A stretch of 64,000 nt of DNA from NCBI RefSeq assembly GCF_001540865.1, contig NC_033636.1, positions 109,119 to 173,118 on the forward strand, given 5' to 3'. This DNA comes from Ananas comosus. Its lineage: Eukaryota > Streptophyta > Magnoliopsida > Poales > Bromeliaceae. Numbering within the stretch: the first letter of the stretch is position 1; each line of letters begins with the position of its first letter. The notes under the pieces were generated by a model. That model ran no database searches. It saw nothing but the letters and a program-made list of their open reading frames with translations, and had not been told where the DNA came from. The translations under genes and the position numbers were made by a program. Shown one piece after another: positions 1 through 11,530 of this stretch.

Positions 1-390
1 CATTACGTGGCTTTTGGTTTGGGCAATTCATGCCGTTCATGAGGTTGGATGCTTCCTCGTGGACCGTATGGGATTTTTGTGCATAGACTTGGTATGCCGT
101 GTTTTTGGGTGCAAAAGTTTTTATTTTTTGATTGGTTTGAGCGGAAAATAAAAAGATGATTTTTTTGAGAATCTGTAAAATTATTTTACAAAAAATCTCT
201 TTTACAAGCAACCAAATAACTGAAAATAGATTTTTCAAACTGAAAATAATTTTCGTCCTGCTTTTATAGCAAATCAAACACTCGCTAACTGATTGTCTCT
301 TTACAGAAAAGTGAGTTTGACGAGAGCCATTGTGAAAAATTTAGGCACCATAATTATGCCCTAACCGCTACTTAAATGATGGAAATTTAA
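1..390. other. AT-rich intergenic DNA, decayed MITE remnant
   Basis: No gene is visible. Positions about 85-290 share wording with the element at 37984-38629 (runs of AAAATTTTC and AATAATTTTC plus GGTTTGA and CAACCAAA-like ends), so this is probably a worn copy of the same GTTTGGTT-type element. No clear ends or target duplication could be fixed. Confidence 0.4.
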
Positions 391-475
391 CCGATTTAAT
401 ATAATGGTGTGAGATAAGAGATAAAAATTTAACTTACTAGATAGAATACGAAAATTTAATCCATTAAATATTTTA
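391..475. repeat. Repeat copy holding the empty site of the Helitron at 4902-6122
   Basis: The phrase TAATATAATGGTGTGAG followed by a stretch with AAATTTAACTTAC and CCATTAAAT recurs at 4891-4901 plus 6123-6186. There it is interrupted exactly between A and T by the Helitron. This copy, with A404 directly followed by T405, therefore shows the uninterrupted arrangement. The host repeat itself is AT-rich and unidentified. Confidence 0.65.
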
Positions 476-832
476 GGTAGAAATCAAATTAGTGACCTGA
501 GGTTCAAATATCAAAAGAATCATATCTTTAATATTTTATATTCAATACTTTTCTCATGTGAATTCAAATAATTTTATAGGTGCAAAATATAAAGTTGATA
601 AATAAGAAAAAATTAAATAAAGTTAGGAACTAAACAAGATTCAAACTTAGAATTTAGTGTTCTAATACTGTATTTTCTGGAATAAATATATAATGTAGAA
701 TTTCAACCCATGAGATTTTGGAAGTAGGGATTGAACTAACAAACGCATGAAACATATAGAATGAAGGATAGTATAGACTTTGAATCCGAACTTATACATG
801 TTATTACAAATGGAGGAAAAATACTTACCTTA
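476..832. other. AT-rich stretch, no gene seen
   Basis: Roughly 360 bases of AT-rich DNA with no reading frame, RNA gene or boundary that I can support. It ends at the TTAGCCCC that forms the left edge of the interrupted element at 833-2095. Confidence 0.5.
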
Positions 833-1421
833 GCCCCTGTTGGATGCCGAATTTTCCAACCCTTGACCCGGTCAAAGATTCTCCTCGGAAAGCGCGTCGG
901 GGTGAGGAACGGCTGCGGATAGTGCCCTCGAAGTTTGCGCCCTACGACAGATCAAGTGATTCGGCTGACGAGGGATCGAGCCAGCCGGATCCGAAAATCT
1001 TCACTATAAAACTGGTTCAGCTGGAGGAGCCGAATGTATAAACTGTGCAGGTATCAATGTCGGCAGAAGAGCCGAATGGAAGAAGTACACAGTAACTGGT
1101 CGGCTGAAAGAGCCGAATAAATTAAATACACAATGACTGGTCGGCTGAAAAAGCCGAATGCCTAAATATATATTTAATAATAAAAAAGAGTGTGCCCGAA
1201 TGACATACAGACTCAGAAATATAGTTTACAATATAGTGATGCCCGTGGGGCAGACAGACTCCAGAGTTCTACTTAGCGAACTACTCCTAGGAAAGCAGTA
1301 AATGCGGAAAAAAAAAAATTACATTTAAACTATTCCTAGAAAAATAATAAAATGCAGAGGAAATAAGGATGGTCTTCTCATTCAGGATGAAGAAAGACCC
1401 CTATTGCAGGTTTTGAAATTA

Positions 1422-1430
1422 CTATTTATA
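1422..1430 (-). promoter_or_regulatory. TATA box of the solo LTR
   Basis: On the minus strand the sequence reads TATAAATAG, about 270 bases inside the LTR start at 1691, which is a normal place for the U3 promoter. This is the main evidence for the orientation of the LTR. Confidence 0.55.
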
Positions 1431-1480
1431 GTAACATCAACCCACATTATTGATTGGTTAGGGGAGTGGTTGTAACCATG

Positions 1481-1572
1481 ATCGTGGAAGTTACGCCCCA
1501 CTTTCATGGAAGTTACGTCCCACTTCACATGAAAGTTATGCCCCACTTCGCATGAAAGTTACGCCCCACTTC
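1481..1572. repeat. Four short tandem repeats in LTR U3
   Basis: Four copies of a roughly 24-bp unit of the form CATGAAAGTTACGCCCCACTT lie just upstream (minus strand) of the TATA box. Tandem enhancer-like repeats in U3 are common in LTRs; function is inferred only. Confidence 0.7.
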
Positions 1573-1691
1573 TCAACAGTTCCCGCCCAAAACCTTCAGG
1601 CGCCTTATTGCCGACTTCTGGTGTATCACGTGTCCTTATTGACTCATACGTGAGTTAAGTCGGTATGTTAATTTCAATTTTGGCATCGACA

Positions 1692-2095
1692 GCCCCGTTT
1701 GGATATCTCTAAAAACGTAGCATAATTAAACTATACTATACTGATAGAAAAATTATCCTATGAAGCGTTTGAAAGAAAATTTTATAATTTAATTTATATT
1801 CAAATTTTTAAATTCAAATTTTAAAATTTGAATTTTAAATTTTAAATATCAAAAGTTTAAATTTTATAATTTCAAAATTTAAATGTCAAATTTTAAATTT
1901 TAAATTTTCTAATTCTATAAATTCAAATTTTAATTTTTGAATATCAAATTTTACATTTTAGTTTTCAAATAATAAATTTCAAATTTTAAAATTTCTAATT
2001 TATAATTTAAATTTTTAATTCTCAAATTTCATTTGGATCAAAACTACAGTTTATAAATTTCGTGAAAATTTTTTACTGTACATCCAAACAGGCCC
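1692..2095. mobile_element. Right part of AT-rich palindromic MITE, split by the solo LTR
   Basis: The left end GCCCCGTTTGGAT (833-837 joined to 1697 onward) and the right end ATCCAAACAGGCCC (2082-2095) form terminal inverted repeats of the plant GGGCCTGTTTGG type. The interior is AAATTTTAAATTT-like and strongly self-complementary. The solo LTR sits five bases inside the left end, after TTA, so this element is older than the LTR. The flank is TTA on the left but TAA on the right, so the target duplication is not clean and the superfamily (Harbinger-type) is provisional. Confidence 0.55.
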
Positions 2096-3314
2096 TAAAT
2101 GTTTTTTTTGATCTAACTAGAGTTTCTATAAAAATTTTTTGATAAAGTCAAAGTTTTTGATCCATGCTNTTTTTTTACTTTTAAATTTTAAATTTTAAAT
2201 TTTAAATTTTAATTTTTTATTTTAAAATTTTAAATTTCAAATTTTTAAAAATTAAATTTAGATTTTTATTATTTTAATTTTTAATTTCAAATTTCACATA
2301 TCAAATTTTAAATTTTAAATTTTCATTGAAATTTTAAATTTTAAATTTTAACTTTTAATTTTAAAATTTAGAGAAATCCCGTAAAATTGTACATTGCGTA
2401 TCCAAACAATTTAAAATTTGTATCCGTGGAATTTTTTAGAGTTACAGGATTTCCTATTTTATTTAGAACGAAACTGCAGTTTATAAATTCCGTGGATTCA
2501 ATTTATGAATTATATTCTAGAAACTTAAAAATATTGGTGCCATCAGGTAGTCCTGTTGCATCTTCTCTAGGAATTGAGATAGCGATGTAGTAGTACCACC
2601 TGTATATTTTGACTATATTTTCAAGTAGTACTTCTGTACAAGTTGACGGAAGGATTCAAATGCTAGCCCATCAAATATTAAAATTGATCAAAATTTCTCA
2701 GTGAGCACCAATAAAAATATGTAATTTTTTTTTTCTACCACATGCTCAATGCCCCAGCAGGCAGGAAGTTTTAATCTTTATTCTATTGCTTTAACTTTCA
2801 TTTGAGACTGTATTGTGATTATTGACTAACCACATATTATTCTCCATTTACATCAAATCAAATAATCTGTGTCAGGTTTTGTACATTAAGTCGGTCCTAT
2901 TTGGCCTCTATTTATTACCCTTTTAAATTTTATTTTATAGTATTTTACCCTTATTTTTTGGCGCTAGCATTGACTTCAAGTCAACATATGATAGCTCCAA
3001 ATTTTGTGTCCCATAAATGAAGAGTTATTGGAAAGTGAATAATATGTGAGTACTGTATAAATTTTAAATTTTGCTTAAAATAGGGTTTTTCTTATAATTC
3101 TTTTTGTTACTTTAGGCGAGTATTATAATTTTTTTAGTTATTCTCGGCTCGATCCGTATATTTAAGATTATTTAATAAAGATGAATATATTTTATTTTTA
3201 ACTTTACTGATAATTTATTATTTTTAAATTTTTACTTTAGTAGCATCTATCCGCTTCAATGTGCAAGTCATTTCATAATTGATTTTTAAAAAATATTTGA
3301 CTTGGGCCAGAAAA
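2096..3314. other. AT-rich DNA, no gene seen
   Basis: Mostly permutations of AAATTTTAAATTT, with a second partial copy of the TTTATAAATT(C)CGTG phrase near 2470 resembling that at 2050. This suggests a duplicated or second related element. A single N lies at 2169. No coding region can be supported. Confidence 0.5.
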
Positions 3315-3649
3315 AAGAATAAGACAAATGAATCTCTTTATTTGATTAGCTAAATGTGAATTTGAGCCTCTTCAGTGTGCCCTTTAATATTTGTTATCTT
3401 TTCCTTGTATATTCCAAATATTTCTTCACCATATTTATATAATAATTTTTTTCTTCTATAGTTTTTTTCTTTCTTTTCGATNAAGAATAAGACAAATGAA
3501 TCTCTTTATTTGATTAGCTAAATGTGAATTTGAGCCTCTTCAGTGTGCCCTTTAATATTTGTTATCTTTTCCTTGTAGAATAAAAATATTTCTTCACCAT
3601 ATTTATATAATAATTTTTTTCTTCTATAGTTTTTTTCTTTCTTTTCGAT
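3315..3649. repeat. 167-bp duplication across an N (3482)
   Basis: Positions 3315-3481 and 3483-3649 are two near-identical copies separated by a single N. They differ by a few bases around 3412/3580 (TATTCCAAATATT versus GAATAAAAATATT). The N at the junction suggests a gap bridged between two allelic or overlapping contig ends, not a natural tandem repeat, though either is possible. Confidence 0.8.
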
Positions 3650-4144
3650 TTCTTTTATTATGTTATGGTGAGTTGTAATTTCATTATAAACGTCTCTAAT
3701 ATGTTTTTTATATTGTTAAATCTGATTAATATGGTTATATTTTTTTGTTTCTTCTTTACGTTTATATTTATTTATTAAAATATTTTTATTCATCGTATTG
3801 CACGGGTCACTATACTGTACCGTCCTAGGAAGGACCTCGGGTTGACTACAGTGTCAAGTCCAGTACGCGTTACACAAGACTTTTAAGTCGAGTCCAAATT
3901 GGCAACCTTAGGACCAAATTAAGCCATTACCTCTCTAGATAAAAACAAACGAGTCACTGAAAACGTGAATGTACTTATTTTCCACAAATCACTCCAAATT
4001 TGGACTCCAAAATCAAACCGACATTCATTGCGACTGCGCAGTTTGTCGGTCTACCGAATTGTGGACTTTGAAAAGAAATATGGTGAAAAATTAAGTTGAA
4101 CCATGACTGTAGAAAAATAATTAGAGCCAAATTTTTTTTATTTA
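3650..4144. other. Intergenic DNA, no gene seen
   Basis: AT-rich to about 3800, then a more balanced stretch at 3800-4080 with no open frame of note. It ends in the TTA target site of the next element. Confidence 0.45.
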
Positions 4145-4800
4145 GGGTGCATTTGGTTCGAGCTATCTTTTTAAGATTTCTAATAATTCAGTAGGAATAA
4201 AAAAATACAACGATATTTGACTAAACGTACTAAGTAATTTAGTTGGTAATTCTGGATTTACTTGAAAATGAGATTTATTCCAAAATTCTTATCCCATTTC
4301 TTTGAAAGAATGTGAGTATCCTCATATTAATAGATTAGAATAATCATAATATGTCAAATTTTTTTCTTTATTGTTTTTCTCTACTCTCTAACCTCACATC
4401 TCTCTTTAAGCTTGTCTTTCTCTTTCTAAATTTTAACTCTCTTTCTCTCTCTAAGCTAAGATCTCTCTCTCCTATTTTTTCTAAAATCTCAATTCTCTCA
4501 CTCTCTTTAATTTTGGCTCTATCTTTCTCCCTATTTCTTTGATTATACTCTCTCTAATCTATGTTCTCTCTATTTTTTTCTAAAAAGATGTTGAAATTTT
4601 TTATAGCATTATCTGAAACTAATTAATAAAACAAATATATTAATTATACTTTTTTAATCTTAAATAATCTGACTTAATAATATGACAGTACGAATCAAAT
4701 ATCGGAATGCCACATTCTTAATAATAAAATGAATAAAAGTAAAATTTTTGAACATTCTTTTATTTCTAGTAATCATTCATAGTGCAAACCAAATACGCCC
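4145..4800. mobile_element. PIF/Harbinger-type MITE, 656 bp, TTA target duplication
   Basis: The ends are GGGTGCATTTGGTT and AACCAAATACGCCC (inverted repeats), flanked by TTA at 4142-4144 and 4801-4803. A 3-bp TTA duplication with GGG...GTTTGG termini is the mark of Tourist-like Harbinger MITEs. The middle is a CTCTCT/TTTCT pyrimidine tract with a meaningless 63-codon open frame. A second copy of the same family lies at 53781-54469, also with TTA on both sides. No transposase is present, so it is non-autonomous. Confidence 0.85.
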
Positions 4801-4901
4801 TTAAGGTAAGATACACTATATATAAAAGCTACTGCTTAAGAGTACCGCTGCCAAAGAATATACTCCTACCTTGGACTAGAATACTAACCAATTAAATATA
4901 A

Positions 4902-5301
4902 CTAGTGAAGACCCGCGCTACGCAGCGAGAAATTTAGATAAATTTTAAAAATTTTAAACTATATAGTAAATAGCACCGAAACGGATTAAAATTTAATTTT
5001 TAAATTTATTTTTTTAATTTTTGAATGGGATCTAAAATTATACGAAACAAAACAAAAAAGATTAGAAAAGAGAGGGAAAAGGGAAAAAAAATATTAGAAG
5101 AGGAAAGGAAAAAAAAAGAGAGGGAGGAGTGGGTCAACAGGTACAAAAATAGCGAAAAATTTATATAAATTACTATATATAATGAAATAAATAATTTAAG
5201 AAATAAATATTAAATTATATAAATATTAATAATATAATGCATATTATAAACAATATATACTATATATACTAATATATATTTATAATATAATAATATTATA
5301 T

Positions 5302-5370
<69 letters not shown>

Positions 5371-6122
5371 AAAGAGAGAGAATGATAGGGAGGTCGGCGC
5401 GCCCAGCGCCGCGCCGCCCCCGTGCCCCCCGCCCCGCCTCCGCCCTCGCGCAGACCCGCCGCACGGCTTCGCCCCACGGCGCCTGCCCGCGCCCAGCTCC
5501 GCGACCCATCCGCCGCCCCCCCCCGCCGCCCGCCTCCGCCTTCACGCAGCCCATCCGCCACGGGAGAGGGGAAGAGAGGGAGAGAAGAAAGAGAGTCGAT
5601 GGGAGGGAGAGGAAAAGAATGACGGGGGGAGAGAGGAAGAGATCCGGGGGGGAGGGGGGATAAGAGGGGAAGAGAGGGGGAGACCTGCGCCCGCACCCGC
5701 CGGGCGCGGGTCGCCCGCACCCGCACCCGCGCCCGCACCCGCCGGGCGCGGGTTGCGCGCTCGTGGGGAGGAGAGAGAGGTGGGGAGCCGGGGTCTCTCT
5801 CTCTCCCTCTGCTCTCTCTCTCTCTGTTGCCCCCTCTCTCCTTCTGCTCTCCCCCCTCTCTCTCTCTCTCTCTCCCTCTCTCACTTGTGGGGCCTGCCAT
5901 ATGTGGGAGGCCCGCACCCCCCGCACGCGCTCTCTCTCTCTCCCTCTCTCTGCTCGCACTCTCTCTCCCTCTGTTCTCTCTCTCCCCCTCTCTCTGTATA
6001 CTCTCTCTCTTTCCTCCCTCTGTTCTCTCTCTCTCCCCCTCTCTCTCTCTCTCGCGAGGCCCCCGCAAAACGCGGGGAGCTCGCCGTAGGAACTCTCGAT
6101 TCAAGAGTTATATAGATATAGA
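4902..6122 (-). mobile_element. Non-autonomous Helitron, 1221 bp
   Basis: Read on the minus strand it begins TCTATATCTATATAACTC after a host A. It ends with a GC-rich hairpin-forming stretch (CGCTGCGTAGCGCGGG) about ten bases before CTAG, followed by a host T. These are the canonical Helitron marks: 5' TC, 3' hairpin then CTRR, insertion between A and T, no target duplication. The paralogous unfilled site at 391-475 supports both boundaries. The interior holds a (TA)n tract, a very GC-rich block at 5385-5760 and a CT-rich block at 5790-6055, with no Rep/helicase. Long overlapping frames here are composition artefacts. The GC-rich block could be a captured promoter or exon fragment, but I cannot name a source. 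Confidence 0.8.
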
Positions 6123-6504
6123 TGGTGTGAGGTAAGAGAAAAATTTAACTTACCGGATATACTACGAAAATTCAACCCATTAAATTTAGGGTTAATTGTA
6201 TACAGGATTTCGCAAACCATGGTTAGTTAATTCGCGAATAATTCGCAAATTATTCGCAAATTTTTGAAGATACGAATTAAACAGCCGTTTTCGTATTTTT
6301 TTTCAAAAAAATCGAAAAAAAAATGCGTTTTTTTCGTCAAAAATAATTATTCGCGAATTATTCGCGATTCGCGAATGATTCGCCCAAAAAACCGGTGCTC
6401 GTGGGTGTGGACTCGCGGCCGCGGGTCACGTCGTCACCACTCACGCCGCCGAACTCGTCCGTGTCGTCGTCGTCATCCTCCTCCGCCGCCCTGGCCGGCG
6501 CCGN
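6123..6504. repeat. Repeat flank and TTCGCGAA palindrome tract
   Basis: 6123-6186 is the right half of the Helitron host repeat. From 6187 the sequence GGGTTAATTGTATACAGG matches the terminal words of the fold-back element at 12590-13265. From 6225 to 6382 the words TTCGCGAATAATTCGC recur in palindromic arrangement. A GC-rich fragment (6395-6503) runs into an N at 6504. No gene is supported. Confidence 0.5.
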
Positions 6505-6540
<36 letters not shown>

Positions 6541-7438
6541 GAGATAGAATACTATCGATAGCAAACGAGCTTCGTTGCCGCCCATTTGTTTTTGATGATG
6601 AAGCCTTCAAATCGACGATTGACATAGTTGAACATGATCTATACCGCTTGAAGTGTTTAGAAATCAAATTTCATATATTTCCAATATTGTTTTCTTATCC
6701 ATCGAGTGGACACAAAAATGAACGATTGAAAATAAATTTTCTTTAAAAAATGATGATATGTAATAACCGAGATTTCTAGTAATAAAAATTAAACCCTTTG
6801 TTGACAATGTTTTTATGTGTAATATAATTACATAAGCACTCATCAAATTTTAGGTGAAAACGAGTTAAGATGGAGAAGTTATACGACTTGAACAGATAAC
6901 TTAAAGTGAATAGTAACTCCGGCTTTCCGGAGAAGCCAGTGAGTAGAAGACGGTTCTGGTGCGCATTGGACTCCGATCATAGCGCTCCAATAGCTCGTTT
7001 CGAACGGTTCGACCATTCTGGACCCAATGACACTGACGAAATTGGATTCTGATGCACGGTTGTCGAGAAAAAGGGGTTTGATTGGTTTCACATGTAGTAA
7101 TATAAGTGGCTACATAGTGAAAACAAAAGAGGGATGGTTTTGACGCAAATCGAAAACCAAATCGGATAAAGTAAGATGCTAGATTCGATGCCCCAGTCGT
7201 GCTGAACGCGCTGGGGCAATCCGTTCGGAAATCCGATGGACGGATCTTCGAAAATCGTGAAAAGTCCGCTGAGAGGTCAATTTGGCAAAATCAATTAATC
7301 GCAAAAGGACCCTATATTTTATGCGCCGTTTCACGAGATTTCGAATGTCGAGGGGCTGGCATGCAAGTTACACATGCGGGCAGGGGCAGGATTATAATTA
7401 TTTGACTTTGAAGGGGTTCCTCGCAAAATGACACCTTG

Positions 7439-7446
7439 TATAAAAG
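7439..7446 (+). promoter_or_regulatory. TATA box of the 4.0-kb solo LTR
   Basis: TATAAAAG, about 680 bases into the LTR, followed by GGCGTCTAGGGTTTTCC and later AACCCTAGCC. The sister LTR has a comparable TATATATGC on the minus strand near 29110 followed by AAACCCTAACCCTAG. A TATA box followed by telo-box-like AACCCTA words resembles plant housekeeping promoters. Predicted transcription start is around 7470. Confidence 0.6.
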
Positions 7447-9466
7447 TGGCGTCTAGGGTTTTCCATGGTTCTTTGGCTGCCTACGTTCACCTAGCTAACC
7501 CTAGCCGCCCCACCTACACCTTGCCCTGCCTATACGCACACCCGGACTGCCGGTGAGCAGCTACGGCCGCCGGAAAAGCCACCCCGGCCTCCCATCAACT
7601 CCTCGTTAGACCCACCTCGCCACCAGCTCAGTTGTTGTGCTCGGGGAGGCATCAAAGCCCGAGCTTCAACATCCCCTGGCTGAGGCCCATCCCTAGCGCC
7701 GTCCCCGCCGGCCTCCGCCGTCCCCGCGCGCCGTCGGAGCCACCCTAGCTCCCTACGGCTAGCTGCAGTCACCCAGGCTGAGTCTAGGTGATCTCTGCCT
7801 TCGCGCGCCGCCGCTGCTCCCCGCCGCCGCTCCCCGCCGGCCGCGCCGCCCTCGCATCTCTGGCGACCTCCCGCTCGCCATCCCGGCCATCCCCGTGGAC
7901 CGCCGGCCGCCGCTTGTGCACCTTGCAGCCGCCCTGGGTTGGTGCGGGCCGAGGCCGAGTCACCACGACCACCGTGCGTCGCCGCCGCCCGCTGCGGGGC
8001 GCACCGCTTTTCCATCAGCCTTCGCCGACGGATCGCAGTCGCCCCGAGCTCCTCCGGCTGCCACCTCGCCACCAAGAGCCCTTGAACCCAAAAGCTATTG
8101 GCGGAATTGATCTCCTCCGCCGCGCCACTGGTTGCCTCCCGTTGCCGACCGGCGCCTGCCCCGGACCCCTCCGACTGGCCGCACCATTCCCCGACCCGAA
8201 CGCCCGTCGTCCGACCGCCGGCGACCATCCTAGCTCCCTCGGGTCTGGTAAGCAGTAAATTAGTCTATAGCGTACTGTTTGAGGGTTCCGGTCACCTTTC
8301 CGGTGATCCAATGACTCCCCGACACCCCGAAAAGTGAGCACGATGATCTATGATTCGTGCTGAACATCGTGCCCACCTCCGACAAGGACAGAGATGCCCT
8401 GGATTGTGCATTAATGGCAATCTTACCGTTGTGCGCGCTGTTTCACTGAGTTTCGTGTCGCTCGTGCGCGTGCCACAGTGGCCGGCAGTTCTCCAAAAGG
8501 TGAGCATGGCCTCCGGCACGCTGAAACCTATCAGCGAGCGTGACGGTTTGCCGAATCTATCTCTGGTTTGTGTGCACAGTCCAGAAAAGCCTAGAAATCA
8601 CATAAAATGATGTGATTTCATATATCGGTAAGGGCTTTTAGGGTTTTTGCTTCGATGTAGCTGATGTTGGCAGCAAGGGTAGGCTGAGAATAACCTCTGG
8701 ACTGATCGTCCAAGGCCCCAATCCTTTGCGAAAATCGAAAAGTGATTTTCGGGGCGTTTTTCGGCGAAATCCGCCAATAGAACACGTCTTCGATTCAGAA
8801 TTCATCCGACGGCGCCTCGTGGTTGATTGTAGTGTCACTAAGCCTTGTTGGCTTGTCACCCGTGTCGTTTCGAGGGTCCAGAAACGACGGCTGAGCGACG
8901 GCGGATTCCGGTGCCGAAATAGACACTTCCGGAAACCCGAATCGGAACGATTATCGACGATAATCGTTCCGCATCGTGGTAGCGTCTTTGCTGCCTTGTC
9001 ACACTAAAATAGGTGTTTAGCGGCAGCGAGCAACTCATATGATGAGTTGGGTAGTTCCGGGACGGTTCGTGGGTCCCGGCGGAGTCCCGGTGCAGTTTTT
9101 TTGTAACTTCTGGTGAGTTCGGCAATCGGTTTTGGGAAACCGATTCCCGAGGGGCTATGATTGTGGGATTGTGAGTTAGCGATATGTGTTAGTGGGTTAG
9201 GTTCTAACCCGGTGGACTTTTCGTAGGTTCGGTTGCACCGTCTTCACAGTCGATAGATTTTCGTCAGACACGTACAGGTGGGTACTTCGATCCGACGTCG
9301 GTACAGTGGTGCACGCTCGGTGACGTTTCCTTTACCCTTGTTGTTTATATCATTTACCTTATACATGTTGAGCCTTGCACCCATGCTATTTCCTTATTTA
9401 CTCTACTTAGTTGTTTCCAGGTATAGTATCATGTGTAGGAGTGGAGTAGACTTTATCTGTATATGA

Positions 9467-9640
9467 TATCTGTGACCTGGTCGGTCGGTTCTCCTATTTG
9501 CATCTGTGACCTGGTTGGTCGGTTCTCCTATTTGCATCTATGATTTGGTTGGTCTGTTCTCCTATATGATCTCCATGACCTGGTTGGTAGACGTTGCATC
9601 TCCTATACTTATGACCTAGTTGGTTGATTTGATTACATGA
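9467..9640 (+). repeat. Imperfect ~43-bp tandem repeat in the solo LTR
   Basis: Four to five decaying copies of a unit containing GTGACCTGGTTGGTCGGTTC and TCTCCTATTTGCATC. The corresponding part of the sister LTR at 25640-29795 does not show this array clearly, so it expanded after the copies separated or is lineage-specific. Confidence 0.7.
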
Positions 9641-11080
9641 TGACCCATGTGGTTGGTGTGCCCTGGGGGGCAGGATTGTCGGCTGGTTGCCGACGGTTGA
9701 TCATTGAGCATATTGCATTGATCGCCCGATACTCGTCGCATTTCACGAACACTGGCAGTCTGATCCACCGCAAGAGGTGTTCTTTTCCGAAAAAGTGGTT
9801 GCAGGTGTCAACCCGTGAGCCCTAGAGGGGTTATATGCATGGTAGAGTAGTAGTGGCACTGGCTTAAGGTTTGCGGTGCGGACCAAGAGAGCATTGGTTT
9901 CAGATTAGGTACTTTTGGACTGATTGTCCCGTTGATGCATGCATACAATAGCTGTAGTGGTTTATCTATACACATTTCATTACTTGTTTATCTTAGCTAC
10001 TGTACTACCATTATCCATATCCTTGTTTATCTCCGTGACTAGTGAGTACCCCTCGCCCTCGTCGGCTTGCGGTACCCACTGGGAGGGGAGATATGTTTAC
10101 ATATTCTCACCCCCCGCCCCTATTACAGGTGACGTCGCAGGTCCGAGTGGGACAGCTGGTGAGGAGCGTGTCTAGCGTACGATAGAGCTCCGTCCCGTGT
10201 CGGTTATTCCTTTACCCTTCATGCTTGAATAAATAACTTAGACATATTATGGTTCAGTTTTGTTATATTATTTGAATATCCGAGTTTTCAGTTGGATTTA
10301 TGATGTAATAAAAAGGATTTGTGGATTTCAAATGTTGAATGATTTTCTACCCCTCGTGGTAGCGTTTCTAAAAGATAAAAGTTCCCGTGTAGGGAACAGT
10401 TTTTAAAAGGGTTTTCTATGGATTTGGTATCTTAGTATTTCAAAACCTGTTTCTGGGTTGGAAACGTTTTAACTGATAGATGTAGATTTATGTTTAAATA
10501 TTGAATGTATAACTGTGATGTGAATGGTGAATGAATGATCGTATAGTTGTTTCTATATTCATTTAGTTGTGATTGTTTCCTGTTTACTTGTTGTACTTGT
10601 GCGACGCCGTGCAAATATAGGGGAGACTCTATCTGTGTGACCAGTGAACTTTCTGTATTTGTGGCAGATCTGGCATACCCTGGGGTCAGATCTTTAAAAA
10701 AAAAAATTTCTAGCTATTTTCGCTGTGTTTTCAAACAAAATGGACCCCGGGGCGTGACATGATAGGAGTTTTGTAATTAAGATCAAGAGTATAGATCTTG
10801 TTTTAAATAGTTTAAAGAATTTTCTAAAAAAAATTTAATTGATTTGGATATCTTTACGCCGTTAAACGAGAAAATGCTCATATCGACCATTAAAATTACA
10901 AATTTTGAAACCCTTTGATCATTAGGCAAATGATGTCGAAAGATTTGAAATTTGATTTCTAAACACTTCAAGTGGTACAGATCATGTTCAACGGTGCCGA
11001 TCATCGATTTGGAGGCTCAATCATCGAAAACAAATGGGTGGCAACGAAGTCCGTTTGCTATCGATAGTATTCTAGCTCAA

Positions 11081-11081
<1 letters not shown>

Positions 11082-11113
<32 letters not shown>

Positions 11114-11193
11114 CATATATACATACATACATACATACATACATATGTGTATGTATGTATGTATGTATGTATGTATGTATGTATGTACATACA

Positions 11194-11227
<34 letters not shown>

Positions 11228-11319
11228 ATAACATACAATGTTATGTATGATATATATATACATACATACATACATATATTATACATACATACATGTATGT
11301 ATGTATATATGTAGTAGTG

Positions 11320-11359
<40 letters not shown>

Positions 11360-11489
11360 CAATATATAATATATATATGATAATATATATATATATATAT
11401 TATATATATATAAAGGGTGGAAATGGAGTATAGGGAGACAACTATTTATAAAAGTTAGTAACCGGACTTCTATATTATAATATATATAG

Positions 11490-11530
<41 letters not shown>

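Larger units (their letters stand above)
838..1691 (-). mobile_element. Solo LTR, 854 bp, perfect target duplication
   Basis: The segment starts TGTTGGATGCC and ends GGCATCGACA, so it has the TG...CA ends of an LTR with imperfect inverted termini. It is flanked by GCCCC on both sides (833-837 and 1692-1696), a perfect 5-bp target duplication. No internal retrotransposon region or second LTR follows, so it is a solo LTR left by recombination. The minus orientation is inferred from a TATAAATAG box on that strand. Inside are repeated GGTCGGCTGAAAGAGCC-like words at about 1050-1160 and a short tandem array at 1481-1572. The family is not recognised. Confidence 0.85.
6759..10759 (+). mobile_element. 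4.0-kb solo LTR, Ty3/gypsy-type, TGATA target duplication
   Basis: It starts TGTAATAACCGAG, ends CCGGGGCGTGACA, and is flanked by TGATA at 6754-6758 and 10760-10764. It is homologous along its ends and much of its length to the minus-strand solo LTR at 25640-29795. The GGGGCGTGACA end and the CCCACTGGGAGG...TATTCTCACCCC phrase near 10075-10115 are shared with the gypsy LTRs at 19854 and 31018, so it belongs to a related lineage with very long LTRs. GC-rich frames at 7530-8340 are long but low-complexity, conflict on both strands, and are not called as genes. No internal region is present. Confidence 0.88.
6538..11081. mobile_element. Micron-like palindromic element split by a solo LTR
   Basis: The left arm (6538-6758) and right arm (10760-11081) are inverted copies of each other and together match the intact element at 13931-14470. 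The outer ends abut (TA)n at 6505-6537 and a (CT)n/(TA)n tract from 11082. Typical words are GTTGAGCTAGAATACTATCG at the ends and a conserved GTTGAACATGATCTATACC phrase in the arms. The interruption is exactly the solo LTR 6759-10759 with its TGATA target duplication. Confidence 0.8.

Noticed and set aside
5210..6135. Overlapping open frames of 90-270 codons on both strands
   Set aside because: They are Arg/Ser/Pro/Leu low-complexity translations of CT-, GC- and TA-rich DNA inside a Helitron, contradict each other on both strands and have no domain.
7530..8341. Long GC-rich frames (up to 232 codons) in the 4.0-kb LTR
   Set aside because: Ala/Arg/Pro-rich, present in several frames at once, not conserved as a frame in the sister LTR at 28453-29070.
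11072..11314. Tyr/Ile/His repeat frames
   Set aside because: Direct translation of the CATA/TATG microsatellite.
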